Shown piece after piece: positions 12,157-23,019 of a DNA stretch of 64,000 bases. Position 1 is the stretch's first letter. Every line of letters starts with the position of its first letter. Where the stretch lies: contig CM032122.1 of the NCBI GenBank assembly GCA_018894105.1, positions 20,805,674 to 20,869,673 on the forward strand. The letters run 5' to 3'. A model generated the notes under the pieces. It saw nothing but the letters and a program-made list of their open reading frames with translations. It did not search any database and had not been told where the DNA came from. The DNA comes from Jacaranda mimosifolia. Lineage: Eukaryota > Streptophyta > Magnoliopsida > Lamiales > Bignoniaceae. The position numbers and the translations under genes are program-made.

Positions 12157-12379
12157 GATACTTCAATCTTGATGAAGAAAAGAGATGAGAGGTAGAGATT
12201 GTCCCACTGGGCATGCTAAATTTGTAACAACAAATTTCTTGTCTACAATAATTAAAATTACAAAATAAGAAAAATTGTACAAATAAAATTAAAACTAAAA
12301 TCAATTAATCAGCTGTGGATTCTATCTCTAATCTAATCCTCTAGTTCTTCCTTTCTAAATGTAATCTTGAATTTAATGA

Positions 12380-12760
12380 GCTCCGCGAAAAATGCCTTAA
12401 ACACCGTAGATCTCCTTTAAATTTGATTTCAATAAAATAACGCCAATTCGAGGGCTTCGTACCTTAATCTCAAATCAAACGCTAGAAATATATGAATTTT
12501 GCTAAGAACACCTTAAACGTTGTGGATCTCCTTAAATAAAAATAACACAAATTCAAGGGCTTCGCACCTTAATCTCGAATCAAATGCCAAAAATATATGG
12601 ATTCTGTGAAGAACTCCTTGAACGTCGTGGATCTCCTTGAATAAAAATAACACCAATTCGAGTGCTTCGTACCTTAATCTTTGATCAAAACCAAAAATAT
12701 ATGGATTCCGCGAAAAACACCTTGAACGTCGTGGATCTCCTTGAATTTGCTTGAGAGAAT
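12380..12760 (-). repeat. Tandem array of ~100-115 bp units inside the Tat LTR
   Basis: Three to four units, each containing a GTGGATCTCCTT word (plus strand about 12398, 12520, 12630, 12730), then AATTCGAGGGCTTCG and ATATATGGATT. The 5'-most unit on the plus strand is the most diverged. It lies downstream of the TATA box, so it would be in the transcript leader or the R/U5 part. Confidence 0.85.
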
Positions 12761-12826
12761 TGCTGGACTCCTTCAAAGTTCCTCCGTCTGCTGGAATTTG
12801 TGTTGCTAAATGAGTTGGAGTCACCC

Positions 12827-12835
12827 CTTTATATA
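12827..12835 (-). promoter_or_regulatory. TATA box of the Tat LTR
   Basis: Minus-strand CTATATAAAGGGG about 370 bases into the LTR and about 670 bases upstream of the gag ATG. Position and sequence fit the U3/R promoter of a plant LTR. Confidence 0.6.
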
Positions 12836-13997
12836 GGTGCTTGATGGAAAACTTCTAGATTGACTTGAACTCCTTCAATGGTTATTTCTTTGAGAAAATA
12901 ATATCAAATATCAAAAGATAGTGTAAGATATTTTTGATTTGATAATATCAAATATCAAAAGATAATATCAATATCAGATATCTTTGATTTGATTGATCCA
13001 TAGATGCAGACATTTCATTTTTTACACATGTTGATACCTAATTTGAATATAAAATAAATATTAAATCATTAATTAAAATTAACTATTTATCTTTTGGAAT
13101 TAAATTTAATATATCCCAAAATTTAAATAGAAAATTTTAAATTAATATTTAATATTTTATTTTACATGTGTCACTTCTCAATTGATCAAAAATTTAATAT
13201 GTTTACAAGGCCCATAACAAAAACTTTCAAACTTATCAGAAATTGCAGCGGATTTCAACTTATGCAAATCTTCACAAAACATTAACTAAAAGCCTTAGAT
13301 GATCCCATAACATACAACACTGGTATTAACTACCAACCATCAGTGGTCCCATAATATTCAACATATCATTTACATACTGTAGATATTTAATTCAACCTAA
13401 TATATCACATCATCTCTAGGGTATACAAAATGTCCCAAAAGAATCCAGAAGCATATACAATCGCTTCATGTTACAAAATGTATTGGCTAATCCAAACTTA
13501 GAGTTCTAATTCATCACTTAATCCTGTCTGAGAAAATCAAAGAAATACAGGGGGTAAGTTTAAAGGACTTAGTGAGGGATAATCGTAAAACCAAGCAATA
13601 GGAATTTATCGAGGAAGAATCAACTCAGCAGATCTTAATTTATAGTGAAAACAGAACATATCATGAAACAGACAATAGCAAGTTCGGTAAATAGGTATTA
13701 TCAGACTCAAGGTTTCAAGTAAGTACTAGCTCGGGTGCTATGACTGTCAACTCAAAAGGCCCAGTATTTCTCAATCGATTCTGCTCGGGAGGAATGGTCC
13801 GTCTCAACCGATCACAGTTCGGGAAGATGGCTTATTTGGCCCCAACAACAACCCGACCTAAACCAAAAAGCTACACCATCCTTATTACTCCACGAGCAGG
13901 ATATAAACAATCAGGGTACGGTCAAAACAAAAAAGCCTGAACATCATATGTTGTCCAACGAATCAGAACACGACAGGCATATCAAATTCTCCTTGTA

Positions 13998-14136
13998 CCA
14001 GCTAGTCAGTTAGTCAGTCGATCGGTCAGTCAGTCAATCAGTCGGTCAATTAGTCAATTAGTCAGACACAATCAACTATTCAGTCAGTCAGTCCGTCGGT
14101 CAATCAGTCAGATAATCAATCAGTCAGTCAGTCAAC
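13998..14136. repeat. Degenerate (AGTC)n tetranucleotide array
   Basis: About 140 bases of variants of AGTC (GTCAGTCAGTCAATCAGTCG and similar), within the inverted LTR. The register is mostly kept although roughly a quarter of the units have a substitution, so it is an old, decayed microsatellite. Confidence 0.85.
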
Positions 14137-15767
14137 ATATTGGCACGTCTCAAGCTCAATAGCTAGGATCCACATAAGAAAACGGTAATAGATAACAAAA
14201 CAATTAGATAATGAGACAGTAACCTTAACAAATGGGAGTTCTAGGCTCCAAAGTAAACAAGTACGAACTCATAGCAGAGTATAACAAGAATTAATCCTCA
14301 CATGGATACACGTGTCAATTAATGGATAACAAGTGAATTCATAAACAAGTACGATTTCAATAACAAGAACAAGTATAGTACACAATCATATTAAACCTTC
14401 ACAGGGGTCATTCCACAAGAACAATAGATATAAGCAACGCCAAATTGGCAGACCCTTAGAGGGTTACGAAACGAAAATCAAGTAAGGTATACAAAACAAG
14501 ACCAAAGCGGTAGACCCTCACCTCCGTAGTCTTAGAAATGCAATCCACAATCAGCACTCTGCTAGTTCACGGAACCCATTTCCTCGTCACCTAACCAAAT
14601 GAATAAATCCACAAATCAAAATCCTTAATAACCTCCCCCAATTACAATCTTGCCATTAATAACCTAAAATCACTAATTTCTCGACTAATACAGTAATTAT
14701 GGTATGATCAGTACAATAAGTGCTAATCAAACTTCTATCACCAAAAATAGTTATGGGGTTCATATCGAATCTAGCAAAAGAAAAAATGTAATCCAGTCCT
14801 TAATTACATAATTATCCTCATAACATTATCCTAAATCAACAATAATAATCCAATCATCATAATTAATCCAACTATTGCCACTTAGGTCTCAATTTCCTCA
14901 AATAGGATTTTCTCTCCTCATTAACTCAATTAAATCCCAAAATTATCATGAAATAATACAATCCAAGTTTACTAAGCTTATAATGGCACATGCATGCTCC
15001 GAATCTTGATCCCATATCACCTTAAATAAGCTAATTATCATTACTTAGGTTGCAATTTCATAAAATCATAGTTTAATCACTTAATTAACTCGATTAATCC
15101 AAACTTATCATTCAATAATATAGATCCGGGCTCACTAAGCTATACTATAGTCCATATGGAAATATATATACACCAATCATATATTAATCCTTCATAATAC
15201 AAGGTTTATGCAATAACGGTACAACATATGTATATACAAGCATAATCCCATTCCAACTTCTTTACCCAAGATTTGCTTGACTGTACCTCGGAATCACAAA
15301 TCAAGGGCACCACTAGAACTACCGCGGCGAGACGAAGATATTATCCCACTGGACCTCTGTCGTTGATCCAAATCCAAAATTGAAGACACTAATGCATTCC
15401 TCCAGTTGAGCCCGTCAGATTGTATCCCCTTGGTCGCGCCCAATCCTTGCCGGAAAAAAGAACTCACCACCTCAGCCATGAGCTCTCATTGGGCTTCGAT
15501 TTTCGATCGTTTATCCGATCAAGCTGGGAAGGTCTTGGTACCGACGTGCTCACCGTGAGGAGAAGAAAAGGATGATATGGTTGGTTTGGTGTTTCACTAG
15601 TTGCCGGTGAAGAATTTCCAGAGATGGAGCTTCGGGTTGCATGGTAAGGATGATGATGAAAATGGGGTGGAAATGCAATTTTCCTATTTTTATAGTATGG
15701 AATTTTTCTTAATTACAAACTGACCCTAAGTCTTTGGCTAGCCCTCAATTTAGCCCAAAAAAATGTA

Positions 15768-17280
15768 AGGGCTTGTTCACTTATGTTTTGGTCATTTTCT
15801 AGAAAAACATTTGGGGGAATGGATTTTTGGGAGAAAATTTGGAGAATGTGCCGAGTGTTTCTTTTTGTTTTGGGGAAATATGAAAAATAATTTGAAAATG
15901 GGTTGTTTGTTTCTTTATGTTTTGGGAGGAGACAAACTTTACTGTTAATGTCAAATCAATTTCTTTTTTGTTGGGTTTGCAAGGTAAAAGTGATTTTTTT
16001 ATTTAATATATTATATATGTATGTATATTATAGTTGGATGATGTGTGTGTATATATACGTAATGATTGATATATTGTTGTAATAAAATGATATGTAATTA
16101 ATTCAATTGATGCTTTATTTTAAAATTTATATTTTTATGAATTTATTAATAAATATTAATTATTTATGAATTTATAATTATATCTTAATTAAAAAAAATT
16201 GGCTAATATCATAATTGTTGATATCAGCTTATATAAAAAAATTTAATTGTTGTACATTAATTATAAACTAATTATTGTTTATTCTTAAAATATAATTATT
16301 TAACTATTTATTATTTACAATTTATGTATAAATAAAACTTAGTTATTTATTTAAATAAAATAAAATATTTATTAGACTTAATAAAGATTCATCAAATTAA
16401 AAAAATAAATAATTTTATATTTTATGAAGCTAAATCATCTTAAATTATTTATTAAACAAATAAGTGTAATATTCAATTATACGTGAAATATGAAATAAAA
16501 TTAATATATACATAATAAGTTATTTAAATAATTAAATAAATTAATTTAATTAATTTAATAAGTTATTTATTTACTTTAACTCATTATTTAATTAATATAT
16601 TATTTAATAAATTAATTAATTAGTGACTATCACTGAGATTTTTACTTAATTTTTATTAATTTTCTTGATAATTATTTTAATTGTATTAATATTAAATTAA
16701 ACTTAATAGATTATTAAATAAATATCACACTATATTTAATTTTTTATAATAATTTTAAATAAATATGAAGATTAATTTTTTGAAAAGAATAATTTATTTA
16801 TTATATCAAATTAAAACATTTTAAATTATTTATTAAATATTAAATATAACTAATACATTATTTAATTAATAAGTAATTTAATTAATTTAATATATTATTT
16901 AGTAAATAAATTATTTATTAAATTTAATTAATTTTCTCGATGATTATTTTAATTAAATTTGTAAACATAAGTTTTATAATTTTTTAAGTAGTAAAATTTC
17001 AACATTTTCATATATGTAAATATATGTATAAATATATATATATATATATATATGAGTGAAATGAGATAATGATAAATGAATGAGTGATGTGAAAGATAGA
17101 GTGAGAAAATGAAGAGTAGGTATACTTTTTAGGGTGTAGGGTTTTTTTTGGTGAATTGTAAGGGATTTTTTGAGTAAAAAATCGTAGTATTTTGAGAGAA
17201 AAATTGGGAAATGTGCATGCATTTTGAAATTTTTGTGGGGTTTGGAAAAAATTTCCCCAAAACGTAGGAGCACAAGCCCT
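15768..17280. mobile_element. 1.5-kb non-autonomous inverted-repeat element related to the MULE at 47.7-56.7 kb
   Basis: Left end AGGGCTTGTTCACTTATGTT; right end, reverse-complemented, AGGGCTTGTGCTCCTACGTT. The first 24 bases agree at 20 positions. The right arm continues to match the internal part of the MULE terminal repeat (starting at about 47847 and, inverted, 56541) for about 200 bases, including GCATGCACAT and CCCTACACCCTAAAAAG. Its left arm resembles 56714-57000 instead (GGAGGAGACAA..., GTCAAATCAAT). The middle is very AT-rich with no coding frame. It interrupts the inverted LTR, and the LTR sequence resumes on both sides. I could not find a clear target duplication (flanks AAAAATGTA and ACGTGCATG). 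Confidence 0.65.
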
Positions 17281-17510
17281 ACGTGCATGAAATAGCCCCC
17301 TTTGACCAGAAATATATACCATGCAAACCCCAAAACTTCTAAAATACGATCCAATCAAGTCTTGCCTATTTGCACTTTGACCCCAAAACTTTCAAAATTC
17401 TTACAATCAAGTCCTTTTATTAATTTTTCGAGCCCTAAAATTCGACCAACCAATCTCTTGATTTCAAAATCCTTATTTTTTTCAAAATACCGAATTTCAG
17501 GGGTGTTACA

Positions 17511-17602
17511 TTTTGGAGGTGCATATTTTGTTTGAATTATTGTGAATAAGACTAGAGTAGCACCTTGGCCTAAAGCAGGCACCTCCCGGGTGGGACGCTA
17601 CA
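17511..17602 (+). mobile_element. 3' tail of a forward long LTR
   Basis: TTTTGGAGGTGCATATTTTG through GACGCTACA matches 1666-1756 with few differences and ends in the family terminus CTACA. It sits directly against the start of the inverted LTR, so two LTRs meet tail-to-head here. It is probably the right end of the element whose left LTR is at 1-1756. Confidence 0.75.
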
Positions 17603-19963
17603 AAATCCTCTATAAAAAATTTAAAATATATATCAATATAAATGCATATATAAAATAAATATCATAAATATAATAAATATATACATACAACTCACCCACC
17701 TCCCACAATCCCACACTGCTAGCCATGGTCGACCATTGGTTGTGGCCAGCCATGGTAGATCGGCCAGCAGCCAACGGTCAGATGTGGTCGCTGGTTGCGG
17801 CTGGCCATTGGCTACTGGCTGGGCCTGGGGGTAGGGGGCGCGGTGCAGAAGAAGGGATATATATATATATATATATGTTGCTTATTTATTTATTATTAAT
17901 GAGTAAATTTTAATCAAATTAGCCTAAATTGATTTTTTTTACTTATGTAATTTACTTAAATCATTAAATTATTTTGTTCAAAATAATTAAAATATTTATT
18001 TATTTAAATTTATTAAAATTATATTGTTAGGATAAAAAATTTAGTTTTTTTTATTTTTAAATTATTTATTTTTATTAATAAATAAATTTAATTTTTTATT
18101 TATACACACACACACACACACATATCAAGAGTCTCTTCGGATTCAAACTCCTAATCTTCCACATTATGTAAATTATTAAATACATTATTGTAGATTTTAT
18201 TTTATTTTTGAATTATTTATTTTAATTAATAGATAAATTTAATTATATTTAACTATATTATTTTAATTAATAGATAGATTTAATCATATTTAACTATATT
18301 ATTTTGAAATTACAAAATATGTAATTCACAATTATGAAATTATGTTATCTAAGATAATAGATTCTTTATTTTTATTTTTTTAATTATAAATAAATTCAAC
18401 TCAATCTAATTAAATTATTTTAGATTATGTTTTTAATTTTAATATTATTGAGTATTTAATTTTAAATTATGAAATTATATTACTTAAGAGATGGATTTAA
18501 TTTCTTACTTTCTTTTTAATATTTTTACTTATTATTTAATTAATAAATAAGTTTAACTAATCGGATTATGTTACTTTAGATATGCTAATTATTTTAAATT
18601 TTTATTTTTTAATTCAATTTGAATTTAAAGATTATATAATATTTAAGATATTTTACTAATAATAAAATATATTTAAATTTATTTTGAATTATTTAAACAA
18701 TGTAAAATTACACCCCCATGGTATAAAAGATATTACAAATAAGTTTAAGGGTATTTTTGTCTGAAAAATAATTAAAAACAACTTTTTAAGGGCATTTTTG
18801 AATTTTTACATAAATTTTCAGTTGACATATGTAAATTTGTTGGTGAATGCTCACAATTCTTCAAAAATGTTAGATGGAGAGAGGTATTGGGGACCGTTGT
18901 AATTTATTTGGATTTATTTCTGAATAAGCCAAATTTTAGGAACTTTTATGCAATTTATGCAAATAAAAGGGTCCTATGCGTGAATGTCTCGCGCCACTTT
19001 TTGTCCAAAAACTAACGGAAAGTTAGATGATGTCCCAAATGTGCTAAGAAAAATAGAGTTTTTGTCCTATAAGTATCGGCCCCAATTACTTAGGTACCAA
19101 AAGTGCAATTTTTCCTACTAATTATGATAATAAAGATAAAGAAGATATATAAATTATTGGCAGAAGATATATAAGTTATTGGGTAATGCTTTTTATGAAT
19201 AAAAATGAAAATATATTTGATAAAAATATGTATAAAATATTGTATTTTAATTTTTAAATAATAAAAATTTTGAAAATGAAGTTTGAGAATGAAATCAAAT
19301 GGAACCCATGTATTGGTAAAGATGAATGAAAAAGAAATTTTCGTAGTGTCACCGACCGAAGTTGCCATCTAAAGATACTTTAGGGGAAAAAAGATTAAAA
19401 AAAAAATCTAAAGCTTAGTTCTCTTTTTTTTTAATGGAAAACCTTAGTTCATAATATAATAAATCGCAGGTCTCTATCTCAACTTTATAAGTAATTTTAC
19501 CAACTTAACGAAGCAGCAAAAGGGACAACTGATGTGTGGTCTTGAAAGAAAATGACAGCATGAGTAAATAGAATTATTTAAATATGAAGAATATTCGAAG
19601 GAGTAATTCATAGGCACCAAGACTAGTTACGCCATAAATTTGTTGAAAAATACTTAATACACGTGGTGTTTGTCTGTAAATAGAATACAAATAAAATATT
19701 AATATAAAATAAAGAACGCAAAAGATTCAGGAACTAGGCTAGTTGGTCAATCAAAATTCAATTTAGCTATTGATTTGTATTTTAATTATTTTTTCTTAAT
19801 TTTACAAGATACTAGTTATGTTTAACCACATTAAAATGCATATTTGAAAAAAATATTTGATTTGTATGATATGCATTTCTCCACTTGACCCCAGTAGGCA
19901 GTGGGTGATAATATCAATGCGGTTAGGGCAAATCTCTCTCTTTTTCTTTCTTGTATTTATACA

Positions 19964-19994
<31 letters not shown>

Positions 19995-20077
19995 TAGGGG
20001 TTTATTAGGATTTCTTTTATTTATATTATGCACACGCAATTGTTAGGAGCTAATTAGGGTTTGAACCCTCAATCTCA
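17603..20077. other. AT-rich intergenic DNA, no gene
   Basis: No coding frame of any recognisable family. It contains a GC-rich island at about 17700-17850 (repeated GGCCAGC and GGTCAGATGTGG words) that stands out from the surroundings and resembles in style the GC islands in the MULE terminal repeats, (AC)n and (AT)n tracts at about 18104-18122 and 19974-19993, a repeat-like block at 18700-19090, and SINE-like B-box motifs near 18150 and 20057-20068. Confidence 0.6.
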
Positions 20078-20293
20078 TCTATACTATTATATGTAGCACA
20101 ACAATGTAGGACCCATAATTATGCAATTTTGATTTTAATTGTGCAATTTTGGCCAAATGGTAAATTCTTAGAATTTTAAATTTTTTAATTCATTTAAAAA
20201 AAATTCATTATTTGTTAATTATTATCTCTAACCAGTATAATTGTATCTTATCTCTAAGTTTCTTTCATTCAAAATTTAAAATATATCTATCTA
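20078..20293 (+). mobile_element. Helitron 5'-end fragment
   Basis: Begins TCTATACTATTATATGTAGC preceded by A, the plant Helitron 5' end type, followed by ACAATGTAGGACCC and GTGCAATTTTGGCCAAA. It is cut after about 216 bases by the start of the next Helitron copy, whose 5' end repeats the same words. No 3' end of its own is seen. Confidence 0.6.
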
Positions 20294-22567
20294 TCTATAG
20301 TATAGATAACACAACAGTGTGAAACCTATAATTGTGCAATTTTGACCAAATTTTGAATTCTTAGAATTTTGAGTTTTTTAATTAAATTTAAAAATTGGTT
20401 TTTAGTTATTAAATTTGATATTATTTATTCCTTTTAAAGATATCTAATTTTTTGAAATCATTTTCTTGATTAGAGCAATATTTTTTATTTATTTCTAATA
20501 TAAAAAAAATTATATTTGATCTACAAAATCTTTTCCATCTCTACTTTCAATATGTAGAAGGTTCTTGATCATTTGAACTCTATAGTTTGATAAGTCTTTT
20601 ATGATTTTCTCTTATCTTTCATAACTAATTTATATATATACCATTATATATAAAAAATTTCAAAAGTCATTTCATTAATATTATCAGGTTCTAGCATTTT
20701 TTTTCCACTCTATTCTTTGTGTCCTCTTTATTTTCTAGCATTTTTTTCTTCTATCTCTTTATGCGCATCTTTAGTTCATTATTCAAAGTGTTTATTGTTT
20801 ATTTGATTTTATTGTTCACCTTTTTATTTTATTTTCTTTCTTTCTTTGGTTTATTATGGATATATTACATGATGGAAGAGATTTTTTGGATTTTAATGCT
20901 ATAATTTTCTTTTCAACCTAAATAAAGTCTATCATTTACCTTGTATTACTATTAAATTTTGTAAATTTCTATATCTTTTTTGTTTACTACTTAGTTTGTG
21001 TTATCAATTCATTTATTATGAGATTTATTAATTATGTTTAATATTTTTAATTTAATTTAATTTTTATTAGTTACATATTTCTTCTTAATTATTGATAAAT
21101 TTTTTCATTTAATTTTTATTTTATTTAAATTTTTATACATTTAGCATCCTTTTTCTCATTTTTTGAATCAAGTTATTAACTTATTGTTAAATTTTGTAAT
21201 TTATTTCAATTTGCTTCTTTTTTTTTTGGCTCATCTAAGTTTATATTTTTATAGGATAAGATCTATTTTATTGTTTTAATATTTTTAAAATTTATTTCAC
21301 TTTTTGAATGTTTATAATTTTAGAAGTATGTCATTTAATTTTATTTTATATTCATATATTTGTAATTATGTATGTAAAAATATGTATAATTCTAACTCTT
21401 TTTAAAAAATTTATATACTACATCAATATATATTCTTAGATCATTTTTGATATATTTAATATATATATATATATATATATATATGAGATGGTTATTTCAA
21501 TAGAAAATACACCTATTAACTTTTTAAGTTTATAACTCTAGACATTACTTAGTCTATCAATATATATATATATATGTAAAAAAATTTAATTTTGATTGTT
21601 TGAAAGACTAACAACTTTTTTTGTTATTCACTTTTTTCCTGCTATTTGTATAATATGAAGATCCAATTACATTCATACAAAAAAATTAAGAATGAACATA
21701 ATAATTTATTTTTTCCACATTTTATTTTACATTCTAATTTATCCTCATATCCTATCACTAATTCTTATTTAAAATTAATTTTGAGCTTATAATGACTTTA
21801 TCAATTTAATATGATTTTAACTTTGCATTACTAATATCAAACTTTTTTCTTCACTTAATTATTCGATAGCTAAGATATGAGTCAAATTAAAAGGTTTCTA
21901 TAAACTTACATACTAATATTAATCTTAACTTTGCAATTATTTTATATATTTATTTTAATGTTTTAATTTTTTTTATCTTTACTATTATAGTTTTGTCTTG
22001 ACTTAATTGATTTTTAATCAAATATTAAAATTAAATAAGATTTTTCTAATCCTTGGCAACTAATATATTATCCAATTTTTTATATTTTAAGTTTTAACTT
22101 AATATACACTCATCATCTTTTAAGTCTAAAATAATCTTAAAGTATTATAATTTTAAATTTTTTCAAACAACTTTCAAGCCATCAATCTTGTGTTTTATGT
22201 CATTCTCATATATTTTTATTTTTTAATGCATCTATCTATTAGCTTTTGATCGCATAATATTTTTTTAAATAAAGTAAATAATCATATTCATAGATTTTTA
22301 TTTTTGGATGTTTTAATTTTTTTTTAACTTCTTGCTGAATAATTTTAAAATTTATTTTTTATGACATAATGTATATGAGATGTCTTTATATGTTGCAAGC
22401 TTTTAAATACTAAACTTTAAACCTTTAAATTTAATTTTATTAATTACTTGATAATTTTGTGATATTTTTATTTTTATATTATTATTTTAATTATATTTAT
22501 AATTCAATAATTATATTAATATATACTAATTTTAAAGAATTTGTGCATAGCATGGGAATAATGCTAG
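20294..22567 (+). mobile_element. Non-autonomous Helitron, copy A (~2.27 kb)
   Basis: 5' end TCTATAGTATAGATAACACA. The 3' end has a short hairpin TGTGCATAGCATGGG followed by AATGCTAG (CTAG at 22564-22567), the CTRR terminus with upstream stem-loop that defines Helitrons. The interior is very AT-rich and encodes no Rep/helicase. It is collinear throughout with copy B. It is flanked on the right immediately by copy B. Confidence 0.75.
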
Positions 22568-23019
22568 ATATATATATATATATATATATAGCACAACAAT
22601 GTGGAACCCATGATTGTGCAATTTTGACCAAATTTTGAATTCTTAAAATTTTGAGTTTTTTAATTAAATTTAAAAATTAATTTTTAGCTATTAAATTTGA
22701 TATTATTTATTCCTTTTAAAGATATCTAATTTTTTGAAATTATTTTCTTGATTAGAAAAATATCTTTTTTATTTATCTCTAATATTAAAAAATAATTGCA
22801 TTTTATCTACAAAATCTTTTTCATCTCTACTTTCAATATGTGCAAGATTTCTTGATCATTTGAACTCTATAGTTTGATAAATTTTTCATGATTTTCTCTT
22901 ATCTTTCCTAACTAATGTATATCTATACCACTATATATAAAGTCTTTCAAAAGTCATTTCATTATATTCTCAGATTCTAGCATTTTTTTTGACTCTATTC
23001 TTTGTGTCCTCTTTATTTT

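Larger units (their letters stand above)
2881..13206 (-). mobile_element. Ty3/gypsy Tat-lineage retrotransposon, 3'-truncated, minus strand
   Basis: Read on the minus strand the order is: 5' LTR (13206-12223), gag, zinc knuckle, protease, G-patch-like spacer, RT, RNase H, a second RNase H, integrase, a tandem-repeat-rich 3' untranslated region, then an antisense PMD-type gene. Gag-protease-RT-RNaseH-aRNH-integrase with two RNase H domains is the established signature of the plant Tat lineage, and an extra antisense gene between pol and the 3' LTR is also known there. The 3' LTR is missing: the element stops within the antisense gene near 2880. Every domain carries stops or frameshifts, so this is a dead copy. 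It abuts the inverted long LTR at 13207. Confidence 0.85.
12223..13206 (-). mobile_element. 5' LTR of the Tat element (984 bp)
   Basis: On the minus strand it starts TGTAAACATATT and ends TTTGTTGTTACA, giving matching TGTAA/TTACA termini. A conserved leader follows immediately (AATTTAGCATGCCCAGTGGG). A TATA box TATATAAAG lies on the minus strand at 12835-12827. At about 12380-12760 there is a tandem array of three to four units of about 100-115 bases (key words CCTTGAACGTCGTGGATCTC and CTTCGTACCTTAATCT), lying downstream of the TATA box and therefore transcribed. No second LTR copy of this element occurs in the window. Confidence 0.8.
13207..17510 (-). mobile_element. Inverted long LTR, truncated at its 3' end and split by an inserted element
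   Basis: On the minus strand it begins at 17510 with TGTAACACCCCTGAAATTCG, collinear with the start of the solo LTR at 23020 (TGTAATACCCCTCAAATTCA) for at least 200 bases. Later landmarks match the same family (GGTGACGAGGAA at about 14590; TTACCCCCTGTATTTC then CAGACAGG near 13555-13525). It is interrupted by the element at 15768-17280; without that it is about 2.8 kb. The last ~90 bases of the family LTR are missing at 13207, where the Tat LTR begins. A minus-strand TATA box (TATAAAAATA) lies at 15694-15685. No internal region follows. Confidence 0.75.

Noticed and set aside
17008..17354. Minus-strand frames of 116 and 126 codons, and a similar one at 56248-56559 (minus)
   Set aside because: They resemble each other because both are translations of the same MULE-arm repeat, not because they are a gene.
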